DNA of 64,000 bases from Liolophura sinensis (GCF_032854445.1 NC_088295.1:72880028-72944027); one strand, 5' to 3'. Shown: positions 21,844 to 34,652, numbered from the stretch's first letter. Numbers and translations are program-made. Notes: generated from the sequence alone by a model not told the origin.

Positions 21844-24800
21844 TGTGTTTCAATGCGATGACGTTGCAGTTCCATTCAGCCCAAAAAGCAGAATATTTAA
21901 TATATTTGTACCGTATATGCATGCATTCACCAACTTTGGTGCGCTATACTGACAATTCCCGTAAATCAAACGCACGCCTTTTTTTCTGAGCCAAAGGCCT
22001 GATTAAAAAGTGTATTTATACTTGTGAATGACATTGATTTCAATCGAAAGCAAGCCGGCACGAATAGGCCGGCAACTTTACCACCAAGCCCCAGTAAAAA
22101 CACGGATGCTTCTTTCCACCGATTCTCTTTCATACGAGTTAAATGCTTGTATTAGTCAATCTACACCAACCCTTCTCCGACATGCATAAATTTAATGTTG
22201 AATTCTGGATAAATTGTTACAATGTTCTTTGTTGACCCGTGGTTCTCCAGGCAAAAGCGTCAACAAGTGAGCTAAACGTCTATTTCAATTTTTTTTCAGG
22301 CAGGCTTAAATAGTCAATAACACCTCCGTTGACATATTTAAGATACAGCAAATCGTCTCTAAGGCGATTTAGAGCTTCAGAGCTTCCGGGGCCTTGGCGG
22401 CCCCTGAACTGTCGCCTTTTTTACTGGGACTCTTGTCCCGGTCCCCCCCTCCCCCGCCACCTTTGAAATTATTTATTATTTTGAGCAGGGTAAAACGCAT
22501 GAGAAAAATTGCATTCTATGTAGACGTATACATTACACACATTAGGTGCCAGTGCACAGCACGTTTCTGTCATGTAAATATATTTTTTCAAAACTAGTTA
22601 AAGCAGCGGTTATAAATGCGTTGTTAGACCGATCCTCATTGCAAAGTACTTTGAGGAAAGAAAACCGATCCTGACGTCATTTACTCCTATGAGCCACCAT
22701 ATAAACCAATATTTCAAATGCATTTTACTCGGTTAAAAACAATCCTAAAATAAATCCAAACATTTTCTTCAACAGTTTTACGTGGAGTGGGAGTGGGGAT
22801 GGGGGGGGGGGGGGGGGGGCAAAATATATGCTCGCCCCCCCCACTGGTATGCCCCCCCCGCTTCCTACGCCCCTGTTTAATATCAATATTCAGTTGAACA
22901 CTTGCAATAAATGAAAGCGTAACTGAGATATTTATGTATCGTTATACCCAATCTAGAGTTATGGCATGGTATTGTGTTTACTATAAGCATGAACCTTTCA
23001 ATGTTTCAATGTTTAAACGGCAAGCGTTGTGGACTGCACAGACCGCTGGTTTCTTTGACATCATTTTCAACTGTGCCTCACTTTGTTTTACTTACCGCTG
23101 GTGATTAAGCACGTACTACGTAACGGTAAAGAAAGAATATCCCGGTGTGACCTACTTGTCCCGTTATGTCGCTAGCTGATCAAGTCATTTAGCAATTTTC
23201 CTCTCCAGAACCACGGCACGAATCGAGCTCAAATTTGATATGCTATTGCAGCATTACAGGATATATGGAAAAGTATTACAAAACGAAGAGTATGGTTTTA
23301 AGAAGAAATGAATAAAGATATTCCAAAGCAATGAGAATCATTTTTTGCATAAAATAATTTATATTTTTTAATAACCCCTCTGTTTTATGCCTATTTTCGG
23401 TCAGCTTTCAAAAAATATTCGGAAATGATGTCATCGATAAACATACTGGGAATGAGGGAGCAGTTTGCGTCCCCAATTCGCGCTTCCCATCCCCACATCA
23501 CAATTTTGTTGACAGCTATTATCGTTGACGTTACCTCAAGGCTACTTAATTTCTACTTGGCTGACCCCAGGGGCCTTAGGGAAACCGTAGTTATTTCTAC
23601 ACCTTAAGAAGATAGCTGAGAAACTTTTATTGTACTTTTATATGTCAGGCCACCTCATTCATTCCTTTTTAAGAAATAAAAGCCAAATGTTCCATATATC
23701 CTTTAAGGCGTTGAATTCCAATGAAAACTGTAGATCTCGTCATGGGTCACGTGACGTGACGTGACGAGTTTGGCTTGAAAAGCTCGGTTGAAATCTCGTC
23801 TGAGGGAATTGGACATGTGGTATTCTTGTACCGAAAATTTATTCCGATTTACCAGAGGAATTAATCTCAAATCTATATAGGCATCAGATATATTAAACAT
23901 CTATTAACAACCCGACGGCGAATTTGTATCGTTTTCCGATATCTTGTGGAGGATTGATATGATTGCATGTGTTGTCTTATATACATAATCATTTAGTATA
24001 AGGAACACTTTGAATGACAATATTTGACCAGCATCATTGTCATTTAGCAAATTATTTATTGCAGGAATCAAGAACGTTGATGGCCTACTTATTTTTTGTT
24101 TGCGGTCAAGATTATAGAAGATCAGCAAGTGGGTGGTTCAATATGCTCCACTTCTGAATAGCATTATTAAACATGTTAGTGTTATAACTGTCGATTATAT
24201 GTCCGAGGGATAAAACGTCAGTGATTAATGCTTGTTTGCTTATCAGATCGATACCCGATCAATTCTGGAAATGATATCATTTGCTTGACAAAAGTGTTAT
24301 GGTACTATCAAATAGATATAGGATACCAAAACATACCAAGGCAAAAGAAGGTTATTTCATTAAGTAGGCTACCATGTGTATTCCATGGTCCCGTTTTCCC
24401 ACAAACGTATAATGGTATACATTACGTATAAACATATCCGCGCCAAGGACAATGGAGTTTTCTAGATTTTCTAGTCTGTGAACTCATTATAATCTATAAT
24501 GAATGAGTATGAATTGAATGCACTATATAATTTTTATGAATTTGGGGAGATTTTTTCTTAAACTTATGTCTAACACCAGTATTATATTAAAATATACAAC
24601 ATACGCTATTGCCACCTTGGGATCGCAATGAAAGTATTTATTTTTAGTTCCTTTTGGGGTACGTGTTTATTACGTTTGAATAAGTTTGAAAGTAATACAG
24701 GGATTACACACATATAAAATTACACAGGAATCGTTAGCACAGGGGATGTACAAAAACTCTCGGTACGTCATACTGTTACCGAACAAAGAGGCGATGGGAC

Positions 24801-25989
24801 AAAAAAAAAAAAAGAGAAAAAAAAAGGCCATTGACATTTTCACTGTAGTGTGTTTGACTGATGAGCGACGTCATATCTGAGTCTGCACCACGCGACTATA
24901 TATGACCATTGCATCATGTGACGTGAAAGCAGTTAATTTTTCATGCATCCGGATTAGCGGAATTCTGATTAGAGCATTGACAAACACCGCTGACTGACAC
25001 ACGGATGACGTCACAAGTGCGTCATCAGTTTGACTCGGATCAATGATCATTCTTATGCCAGTATTTATATCCCCACAACGATCAATGCTCCGGCCAACTG
25101 GCTTTCTCAATCAAGTGGGCAGGCATATAGATTGATTCTGATGAAAACAGAATGCTTTCGATTATCTAACATTTCCGCCAAAGCTTCCACATCTTTTTGT
25201 TTGTAATGAAACAGCTGAGATTCTTCCGTTTTGTAACTGTTTTTGTATTTGGAAGGACAATCATAACGAACACATGCAGAATCCACGTAAATTCCTAATT
25301 AATATGTCCTAGTAGACAATATAGCCAAAGACTTTCATGGAGTTTACATTCGCCAATTCCATGGTCGTAACTTGTCCTGTGAATAATTGTTTAACAATGT
25401 TCAATGAATAATTGTTAAACAATTAATAAACACAGACAGACAGGCAACAAGGTAACTACTGCGAACATTTTCCCAGAAAGTGGATGTTTCCACTGAATTC
25501 GTTCCAAAATTGATTTTTTCCGGAACATTTATCAACAATAACCTACTTATAACCTTATTTTGAAACTTGTTCAGATATTTATATATTTTGTTTGATAGGC
25601 TGTCAGTAGCATTTTCAAGGATAAGCTGTACTATATGATGGCGGATAGAGGCGATGGGAAACCACCGCGTCTTGCCAAGTATATATGACACACCTCCTGA
25701 GAAAAGGATTCTACGCAAGACCTTACTGACCAAGAACTGTTAGCCTGTTGTCTCGACCACTTCACTAGCAATGCCACTTAAATATTCACCACTTAAATAT
25801 AGAACCTAGCCCCCAAAATTAGAAGTTGTATAATTAAAATTATGCCGAACATCAATCCTTAATTTAAACTGCCCATACAGATCTTGTAACGTTACAGTAA
25901 AGGGGCGACGACACAGACGTTTGGGGCAAATTGCAAAGTTTCGATGCTAATAAGATTGTAATCAATGTAAACAGTTCGTGGTCCTATTT
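21844..25989. other. Non-coding spacer
   Basis: No gene is recognised. It contains a possible DNA-transposon end with a G19 tract (22801-22876), exact CREs at 22672-22679 and 25006-25013, and a CACGTG plus TGACGTGACG cluster near 23748-23766. Confidence 0.5.
22801..22876. mobile_element. Possible hAT-like element end with G19 tract
   Basis: A run of 19 G is followed by C-rich runs and CTTCCTACGCCCCTG at 22861-22875. The last part is a common terminal sequence of hAT-type non-autonomous elements (CAGGGGCGTAGGAAG in reverse). The matching left end is not identified. Confidence 0.4.
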
Positions 25990-26250
25990 TGATTTATTTG
26001 ATTGGTGTTTTACGCCGTACTCAAGAATATTTCACTTATACGACGGCGGCCAGCATTATGATGGGTGGAAACCGGGCAGAGCCCGGGGGAAACCCACGAC
26101 CATCCGCACGTTGCTGGCAGACCTTCCCACTTACGGCCGGAGAGGAAGCCAGCATGAGCTGGACTTGAACTCACAGCGACCGCATTGGTGAGAGGCTCCT
26201 GGGTCATTACGCTGCGCTAGCGCGCTAACCGACTGAGCCACGGAGGCCCC
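25990..26250 (-). mobile_element. SINE-1, full length, with target-site duplication
   Basis: On the minus strand it reads from GGGGCCTCCGTGGCTCAGTC (tRNA-like head with A box TGGCTCAGTCGG), through a B-box-like GAGTTCAAGTCC and a body with GGCTCTGCCCGGTTTCCACC, to CACCAATCAAATAAATC. The 11-bp direct repeat TGGTCCTATTT flanks it at 25979-25989 and 26251-26261. This is one of the best-preserved copies. Confidence 0.95.
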
Positions 26251-26261
26251 TGGTCCTATTT

Positions 26262-28908
26262 CAAACTGATATATAAATACTGGTGAACTAATTTAAGCTA
26301 TATCCTTGAAGACATATCAATGAATGTCAACACTAAACAAGGTCCGATATCTATTTTACTCCTTTGTAAACCTGTCAGATGTGGCTACATCATATCATGC
26401 ATGATGTGGCCCCGAATCTTCATTATACATTTTTAGAATTTTCTTGTTTTAAGAGACCACGATACTTCATTAGATTCCTACAAAAAACGTCATTACCATG
26501 TTTTCAATTACATGAATCTTGTCACGGCACAATGTCGGCATAAAGTAGTCAGTCCTGGAGAGATGCGCCAAATTCTCAGATGAGACTTGAGAGTGGACAA
26601 AGGTAGTTAAGTCCGTTGGCCAAATCTCCCCGCGTGAAAGTAAAGAAGTTATAAGAACCGAAAAATTAAACATTAAATTCTGAAGCCATATTTTAGACAA
26701 TTTGAGGTATATGATTCCTAATGACTCTTATATACACACGCCTAATACAATAAGGGATCTCGTACACACCACTGGGCGACTTATCAGGGCAGCCAAATGT
26801 ATATAGCCTATGGTTCAGGGAAGGCATTCATGTTTGCCTTTGTAATGGCTACTTCACGGAAAACAATGGCTCAACCCCATTATCAATGGGACAGGAACTT
26901 TTCTGGACTGCAATTCTTCCATTGTTTTCGTGATCTTCCGCGGTGGTAATAAACGGACGACCGAGCGTTAATGTCATCTCGCATGAAATTCCCTGATGGC
27001 CATGCTCTTGTCTTTCACAAATATGACGTATGCAATACATGCACGGGAGAGTTCGCCAGTAACTCGTTAAAGGCCGGTGGTTTATTCCTCGCATTTCGGT
27101 TTCCTCTATCATGCCCACACTGGCCACCGCAGAATAAGTGAAAAATTCGTGAATTTTACGTTAAAAAACAAGCAATATATTGTGAAATCGCAACCCACCC
27201 ATTTATACTGTATATATTTTGGGGCTTACTGCAACACGGGGATGTCATGGCGAAAGTACGAGGATCAGCAGAGAAGGATTAGCCAGATGTCGCCTGTTCT
27301 ACATAGCGATAACCTTAAACAACCGATGATAAACGATGCCACCTATCGTGCTAGGACATCCAGTTGGTTTGTTTTTCAACGTGTATTAACAGTTAGTGTT
27401 ACATGCAATCCATACATGTAGCTCTCGCATTTCGGTTGTCGTTCTAAGTTAAAATTTGAACGACACCTGGATTCACTAGTTTCACCAATCACCAGATCCA
27501 TATACCCGCCTCACTTTCAGGCACACTTGTGAATGACTGGTGTTTAACTAGCGGATTTCCCCCTCACATATGGTGGCAGTCGGGTTTATGCATGGAATAA
27601 ACCGAAATGTGGGGCAAACCAAGACTTCCATCTGGCAACACTCTACACAGAAAGAGCCCTTTAGAAGCAGCGAGACTTCAGACAAAGTATTTATTTTTAT
27701 AATCATGCCTAGATATATAGGTGTTAAGATCGGTTGATGTCTTTGTCTAAGACTGAAACCGGGTAACCCATTAGATTGCAACCGACCGTATTGTTGGAAA
27801 CGATATCGAAAATCAAATTCGATCTCAGGATCGGTCATATAAGAGGCCACGCAGTGTACCCCTTCCCCTCTACCGATAACGGAGAAACATTACACCAGGC
27901 TCATTAACGCAGTGTTTGTGGTAACCACCGTATACAATGCACTGAACACTTTTTTGACGAATCTTCCATATATGGCTATATAAGAAGGATTTGAACGAAT
28001 TTCTAAATGAATTCTGTTATCCTGCATGCGCTTATTTGACACTGATATTCAGTTTTGAAACTTTGATATCAGGTTCGACTGCACTGGTTAATCACGTGAA
28101 ATATTGCACGTCCAGGAACAATGCTTCTAGAAAAAACGTGATATGGTGTGCTCATCTTAATGGTGTATGTATGATGAATTAGGTTCTTAACCAAAGTCAT
28201 CTTTTTTTTTAAAGAACACACTTCTATAGATGGGTTAAAGATTTCCATGTGATGTATACATAACATCCATCACACGCGCATGCAATGAATAGTTAAAAAC
28301 ACGGCACTGACGTCACGTTTGACGTCATCGTTCTTTTGATGTTGATAACCATCGACAATCGATACCTAACATGTCTGGCATGTGATAATCTATTAAAAGA
28401 AAGATCTGACAAGAAAACAGTGTTGTGGTGGATAACACATTTATTAAGAGACTATATATGTCTATACCGGCGTGCAAGATTGTATGGTGTATTAGCATAA
28501 TGAATTAAGCTTGCTTATGGGGTGTAATAGCCAATTCAGTCTCACTGGGTTGCATACACATCTAGTGTGTACATAATGAGTAATGTGAAACCACACCATA
28601 CACTAAATATGTAATGTTTATTTGATGTATATATATTTCTCACTAGTTAAATGTCAATTGCATTGATATGTCAATATCTGGCTTGAATGCATGGCTGACT
28701 TTGGTTTAAGTGGTCTGGGGTTAAATACCTGATGAGGTTTGTTGGTTTCCAAACGTGACTGCCCGAGTTGCATAACAAAAAATGCGGTGGTGGAAAGCCA
28801 CGCTATGGTAGCCATCCACTTAAGAAAACAAGTGACACAAGAAGCTTCTTGGCACCAAATCCTGGAGCACAATGGAGTCAGGGATATATTGAAAGTTTCA
28901 ATCCCAAA
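26262..28908. other. Non-coding spacer
   Basis: No gene is recognised. It holds a SINE-2-like fragment at about 27065-27150 and two exact CREs 12 bp apart, at 28308-28315 and 28320-28327. Confidence 0.5.
27065..27150 (+). mobile_element. SINE-2-like fragment
   Basis: AAGGCCGGTGGTTTATTCCT then TTTCGGTTTCCTCTATCATG and ACACTGGCCACCGCAGAATA resemble the 3' half of the copy at 32005-32262. Confidence 0.6.
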
Positions 28909-28920
28909 GAATGGGATTGA

Positions 28921-29291
28921 GTGAGTGAGTGAGTGAGTGAGTGCTTGGGGGTTTAACGTCGTACTCAACAATTTTTCAGTCATAGGACGACGAAGGAATC
29001 CTTAGGGTAAATGTACGTGTAAAGTGCCTTGTTGCAGGACGGATTTCCACCGCTCTTTTATTTAGTGCTGCTTCACTGAGACGACTTACCGAAGGCAAGT
29101 AAGCTCCCCGCCCGAGCCATTATACTGATACGGGTCAACCAGTCGTTGCACTATCCCCTTCATGCTGAACGCCAAGCGAGGAAGTTACAACTTCCACTTT
29201 TCAAGTCTTAGGTGTGACTCGATCAAGGATTGATCCTGGATCTACTGGTCCCGAAGCGGACTCTCTACCAACTGCTCTATCCGAGCTGGTC
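28921..29291 (-). mobile_element. SINE-3, full length (371 bp), with target-site duplication
   Basis: The plus strand opens with the (GTGA)n tail and ends with the head (on minus: CGACCAGCTCGGATAGAGCA, then GTTGGTAGAGAGTCCGC). The exact 12-bp repeat GAATGGGATTGA lies at 28909-28920 and 29292-29303, which fixes both ends. The head has A-box-like and B-box-like (GGATCAATCC) segments, so it is probably tRNA-derived. Confidence 0.93.
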
Positions 29292-29303
29292 GAATGGGAT
29301 TGA

Positions 29304-30980
29304 ACTCAGTGACTAAAAGGCATGCGCATTAAAGTGAAAGCAGCTTAAAACGAAGTAAAATTCATAAAATGGACAACTGAAAACTATGCGTAGAAAATGT
29401 GAACCGTTGTGGCCCATATCTAGCTACTATGACGTCACAGGAAGTTTACCCCACGCACTCAGACGGCAGCTGTTAATTTAGCTATAGAGCTTCATTTAAA
29501 TGTAATGCTTAAATAACGATCACAAAAATTTCACCAGTGGGTGAATATAAAGGATAGAAAAAGGTGATGCGACGTCAGAGTAGCGTGCATGCTTTGCAGT
29601 ATGGTTCGACAATAAATCCCACTAGAATACTTTGAATGTATTTAATTCCATCTTAAAAATACTAGAAGTATGAGTAAACAGTCTGTCTGGTGATGTTTAT
29701 TTCAAAATTAAGCTAACCATGCGATCACCCTTCGTTGTATAACGTAAACATTCATCTGCACGGAGGGATGTTTGAGTCGACTTCTATGCAGTTGTACCGT
29801 TCCCACGTGGCTACCATTAAGCTATACTTCAAGCCAACAGATTATTCAAACTGAATCCACATTAACGTATAACTCTTTTATCTGGATGTGGAATTGCCCT
29901 TTTCTGGCGGAAGAGCTTTTCATTGCAATGTGAATGATCAATGCTCAGGTATTTTGGTTTTCTCCCACCACGTATGCCGAAGGAGTTTGAATTGTTATAT
30001 TTATACACAAGCTAAGTGCATGTAACGGTGATACGCGAGCAATCTGAAGCAATTATCTACGAGGAGACTGGAGCGTTATCGGGCCGGTTTTGCACAATGT
30101 TCGCGTTGGTGCTCACATCATCAGTGATTAAACGCTCCTCAACAGACATTAAACATCAACACACTGGCTATTTTTAGCGTTGCTGGTATATAAATAGTTA
30201 TCTCTGGCTTTATATAGAACTGATCCAGTTTATTTTCGGGCCGCGCTTTATTTCCGATGGTCCCGCGTTGTCCATATATAACACACAAAACAACTTTAAA
30301 GGACGTCACTACCCTGGCATCACGTGGCTGCTGGAGTCAGGCTGTAGAGTGAGTCAGAAGTGCACGCTATCTGTACTATAAGACAGTGTAACTCCAGCAA
30401 ATTGGCCAGCACCTCCCCGACTCCCTGCTCCACCTCGACCACAATCTTGTAGATATCACCTCACCATCCACTATGCATTGCATTTTTTTCATTCTTGTGC
30501 AGGTTACTCTTCATACTCAAATACAATTTGATGGGTGTGATTAATGGTTATTGCGCAAGCGTCAAATAGGGGCCTCCAGCTGGGAACATGCATGCAACTG
30601 GCCTTACACATTGCTTTGAATTCCGCCAGTGTGTCGCTATATTCTCCGGACGATGCAGACTACAAAGCCTGCTTCTTTTCTCCCGCTGCGGATTTCTACC
30701 CACGACATTGCGTGCACAAATCTTGAACTCCAGACACGACAAGGTCATTTACGAAATAGAGCTGTAGACGTCTCTATAGTTCACTATGTACATGGAGTGT
30801 CATGCTTCCAAACCACGAATTCGACGACAACTCGGATGTTTTTGTCGGGTTGTTCCATCAGCGTGTTTATGGAATTATTTGATGAGGATGGCTTCCATAT
30901 ATTTAAAAAAATTAGCGGTTACATGTGTGTTCTCAAGGCTCGATATAAGTGAATTAGTGACTGTGTGTGTGGCGTTTAGA
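29304..30980. other. Non-coding spacer
   Basis: No gene is recognised. An exact CRE lies at 29430-29437. A TATA-like ATATATA at 30274-30280 is followed by GGACGTCACT at 30301-30310, which could be a promoter. Confidence 0.4.
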
Positions 30981-31415
30981 TTTCAAATAATTGGTTCGAG
31001 AAATTAAGCGCTCTATTTTCAAAATGCGTGTTACTAAGCCTTCAAACGATTGGTTCAAGAAGGGTTCGATTATACATGTGCGTTATAAAGTTTTGAAATG
31101 ATTAGTCCGAGACATGTTTGGCGAATACATGTGTTTTATGAACTTTTCAAATAATTGGTTCAAGGAGTGCTTAAATACATGCGGGCTATAAAGCTTCTAA
31201 AAGATTGGTTCGAGAAATGCGTGATTATATGCAAATCTTTTATAAAGCATCCAACTCATTGATTTAGGAAGTGCTTGACTTCATGTGTGTCATAAAGCTT
31301 TCAAATAATGGGTTCGAGCAATTCTTGGGCCAGATGCTTGTGTGTTCGAAGAGGGTTTGGCTAGAATGTTGTGTGCATGTGTTACAGAGTCCTCAAACGA
31401 TGGGTTCAAGGCATA
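30981..31415. repeat. Degenerate minisatellite, about 8 units of 50-60 bp (last spacing about 90 bp)
   Basis: The motif TTTCAAATAATTGGTTCGAG recurs in altered form near 30981, 31041, 31091, 31145, 31195, 31249, 31300 and 31391. Related ATACATGTGTGTTATAAAGC segments lie between the copies. Copies differ at many sites, so the array is old. Confidence 0.75.
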
Positions 31416-31736
31416 CTGAACAAAAAAAGAAACTTCACATGTGATGTTACTTTATGCCCCAAACATACAAATATAGAACAAAATGTGAAGTGATCTCAAT
31501 GGCCACTCCATGACGCCAATAAACACACCCCTACCCAACCGCCTCTGGTTCCACGGTAGGTGCAATTGTGCTCACCGTAGACGTTCATTACGGTTTACCT
31601 CTGTCAGAACAGACCCAACATATGCACGTTGGGCACTAAGATGGACACGACAACTAAGCAGTGCGTTACTGGTTGACATTGCGGTGGATTTGGATGTGGA
31701 GCCATCCACTACATCCTTTTTTGTACCTCATGTTCA

Positions 31737-31826
31737 TGGTAAAGAATGTACAGATGGTTTCAGGTTTCTTCCCACCATATTACTGGCCGTGGTCGTAAAA
31801 TTGAAATGTTCTTGTACATTTGAAGT
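31737..31826 (+). mobile_element. SINE-1 fragment
   Basis: ACAGATGGTTTCAGGTTTCT, TCCCACCATATTACTGGCCG and TGAAATGTTCTTG match the 3' half of SINE-1. The fragment is diverged and has no tail. Confidence 0.6.
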
Positions 31827-32004
31827 ATTTGAAGAGCAATCATTGGAACAACGGTACATAATTAAATTATAGCAAAGTTTCTATTTTGCTTCATTTGACC
31901 GCAAATGTTTTTAGATAGGGTTTTGGTTTCTGTATGGTGACTTCATCTCACCAACAGACGCCTCATGCTGAAGCACCTATCCCAATAAATGAGTTCCTAG
32001 GGCC

Positions 32005-32262
32005 TCCTTGGTGAAGACCGATGGTTAAGGCGCTGGCTCGCTGCGACTTTAAAGGCCTTTGACCAAATGAGGTGGCGTGTTCGAATCGAGCTTTCGCTGT
32101 TTGGGCTGCGGTTTTAAGTGAAGAGGTTAGTCAGGTACATGTCGAAGGCCAGTGGTTTATCCCGGGTTTTCTGGTTTCCTCCACCCATAAACCTGGCCGC
32201 CCTCATATAAGTAAAACATTCCTGAGTGTATAGAGTTAAACACCTATCAACCAATCAGGGAA
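32005..32262 (+). mobile_element. SINE-2, near full length
   Basis: The tRNA-like head AGGGCCTCCTTGGTGAAGAC, GATGGTTAAGGCGCTGGCTC with B box GTTCGAATCGA is followed by GGTTTTCTGGTTTCCTCCAC, CATAAACCTGGCCGCCCTCA and the end AAACACCTATCAACCAATCA. The 3' half is related to SINE-1 but the head differs. Confidence 0.8.
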
Positions 32263-32340
32263 TCAGTTAAGAGGCGTTTATATGACCATTATAAGGAAAC
32301 ACGGGTGTCGCCCGCCCATCACATAAAGGCAAAACACGTA

Positions 32341-32343
<3 letters not shown>

Positions 32344-32380
<37 letters not shown>
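32344..32380. repeat. (GT)n microsatellite
   Basis: About 18 uninterrupted GT units, followed by an A/T-rich AAATAAAAAT-like stretch. Confidence 0.95.
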
Positions 32381-32381
<1 letters not shown>

Positions 32382-32529
32382 TTATATAAATTAGTTTTAG
32401 CAATAAAAATAATTAAAATAAAAATAAAATAGCTACATGAATTAAAATAGTTGGGTCTAATTCAAGAAATGTTTGGATGCATGCACGGGGTTCCTACATC
32501 ATTCAAAGCGAGAGACAGAAAGTTGAGGG

Positions 32530-32640
32530 AGAGAAACAGAGCTGAGTTGTAAGTTACGTGATCCGTATATCACGAGGCACACGAGGTGCAGCGGGTTCAA
32601 ACCTGGTCTTAGACAATCATCTAGATTTCTCCGCTCTCAT
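32530..32640 (+). mobile_element. tRNA-like SINE remnant (tentative)
   Basis: GAGCTGAGTTGTAAGTTACG followed by a B-box-like GCGGGTTCAAACCTGG resembles a decayed tRNA-derived head. No matching copy was found in the window. Confidence 0.3.
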
Positions 32641-34544
32641 TAATTGTTTGATGTAGGACAAAAAGCGGTCGATGGTGTCAACTTACACAGTCATACATTC
32701 GGTGAATACCACATTTCTTCCCATAGTAAACATAAGTGTTTCGTTTTCAAACATATTTATTCTACAATTTAGAAAGGCATCGTTGTGTTTATTTAAACAA
32801 ATTAAGTGTAAAATGCATGCAACATGCATGTAAACGTTTTTCCAGCCTGCAACAGGAATGTGTTTAAAGACTGAACATTATTTTTAGTGTGAACCATGCA
32901 TATGCATGCAATTTCGCGTAATTCATTTGCGCCACACGGGACAGAGTTCATCGGCTGTAACTTTGAACAGGGCGTTAAGACTGGTTTCCTGTAACCATAA
33001 AGTTGATCGCCATCGTACAAATGAAAATTCTTGAGGATGGTGTTGGGCAATATAAATAACCTAATAAGAATATATATCTTAATATATCTTAATACTTGCT
33101 AGTCTTCGCTAAGGAATAAAGTTGTTCCTTTCATTTCTAATACGATATACACGATCCATGGGCAAACTGTGTTAATAAAAGGAACATGGTACAGATATGC
33201 TTGGAAATGGGGTGTAATGTAACGTCAATAATATATCTATATATGAGCAATGTGTGCATAAATATGGCACGAAAGCCTTGTTTGATTCATCTAACTGCAT
33301 ATGTACCGTACTATATATTCCCGGAGGTACTGATAGGGCATTAGTAATGTTAAGTTTAACAAAACGCGAATTTATGGATTGAGTGTACAGAAAAATATAT
33401 AATCGTCAGCACACCTCATTTATACTGGATATGTATTCAAAATAGCTTACTTGTATACTCAGTTCTGGCATTCACATTTTGAATTCTTTATCTGACATAT
33501 CTTTATACCCGTACATTATACAGCACACTCGATATACGTTGACCGTTTTATCGATTGCCTGCATTCTTATACCTATATATTTATGTACAGAATGCAGTGA
33601 ACAATTAACGAGAGATGATCATTTACATTTGGAATTATTCACACCAGTTAAGGTATTGTGTTAGTATTTTCATACTTTTCACTCCTTCATAAAACATGCA
33701 TTGAAACTGGAAAACTATCCTTTAAATTTGAAGTGTAGATGCGTATTTATATTGTCAAGAATTCGGAAGTATATATGTATAAAATGGCCCGTGCATTTTC
33801 ATGAATTGTTGAGCTTAGAAATGGAAGTTGAGATGATGTTGGTATAGTGGTGCATAGAGTAAGAGTGGTGGGGGCAGCGCATGATTCCCTTGTCTCCTGA
33901 CCTCGCTTGGCTTAAACTAGGGTTTGTATTGGCACGGAGAGGGAAGCGTTCAGATGGGTATGACGTCAATGGGCTATTTAAATTCCCGGGGATAAATGAA
34001 GAGAATTCAGTCACCGGTTTACAGTTCTTTAGCTCGGGTGCTGATGGGTCGATCCATATAGTGGCCATCAACGCCCGAGATATGGAAAACGTGCCAAATG
34101 CCGGCGTGTTTCATCGATGAGCTGCCTATACAGTCCAGGCCGTGTCTTCCCGGCAAGTCATTGATCTTCATACACTTCTTGGCACAGGCGTCCAAAAGAC
34201 GGTTGTAACTTTACACCACCATCTTATATATTCAGAGTTGCACGTCATAACCAACTTCCTGATTTCTTCTAAATAATGATAAACTTCCTGATTACATCCT
34301 AATAGCTTCTATTATACGACGGAAGCGGTGCGGCGCATTAATGATCCACACTTCCCTTATGTCTCCAATCGAGGAATGCATATTTCTTCTACATGCGCGA
34401 TATCTTGATACACAGTCATATATATTATAATAAAAGTTTTGGTTTATCCTAAGTTTGTATTAATTACGTTAATTGCATGGAATTAAGATACAATGAAATT
34501 CAACAGTTTTTCCATTTTTGTTAGATTGTTAGGGTTTACCACGG

Positions 34545-34652
34545 TCTCTGCTCAATTTACTCCCACAACGATGCTGGCCTCCCACGTATGTACCTATAAA
34601 TATGCGTCTTAAAATAGAGTACGTCGTAAACACCAATAAAATAAATAAAATA
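34545..34652 (+). mobile_element. SINE-1 3' fragment
   Basis: ATTTACTCCCACAACGATGC, TGGCCTCCCACGTATG and GTCGTAAACACCAATAAAAT match the SINE-1 3' half and its tail. Confidence 0.65.

Noticed and set aside
25401-25733. 110-codon minus-strand frame
   Set aside because: No recognisable domain and no splice context that would make it an exon; kept as non-coding.
31510-31872. 120-codon plus-strand frame
   Set aside because: Its end runs through a SINE-1 fragment and the remainder has no family motif.
33881-34120. Overlapping open frames on both strands near 33.8-34.1 kb
   Set aside because: Locally GC-richer, which lengthens frames on both strands. No motif was seen. The stretch was noted only for its exact CRE at 33961.
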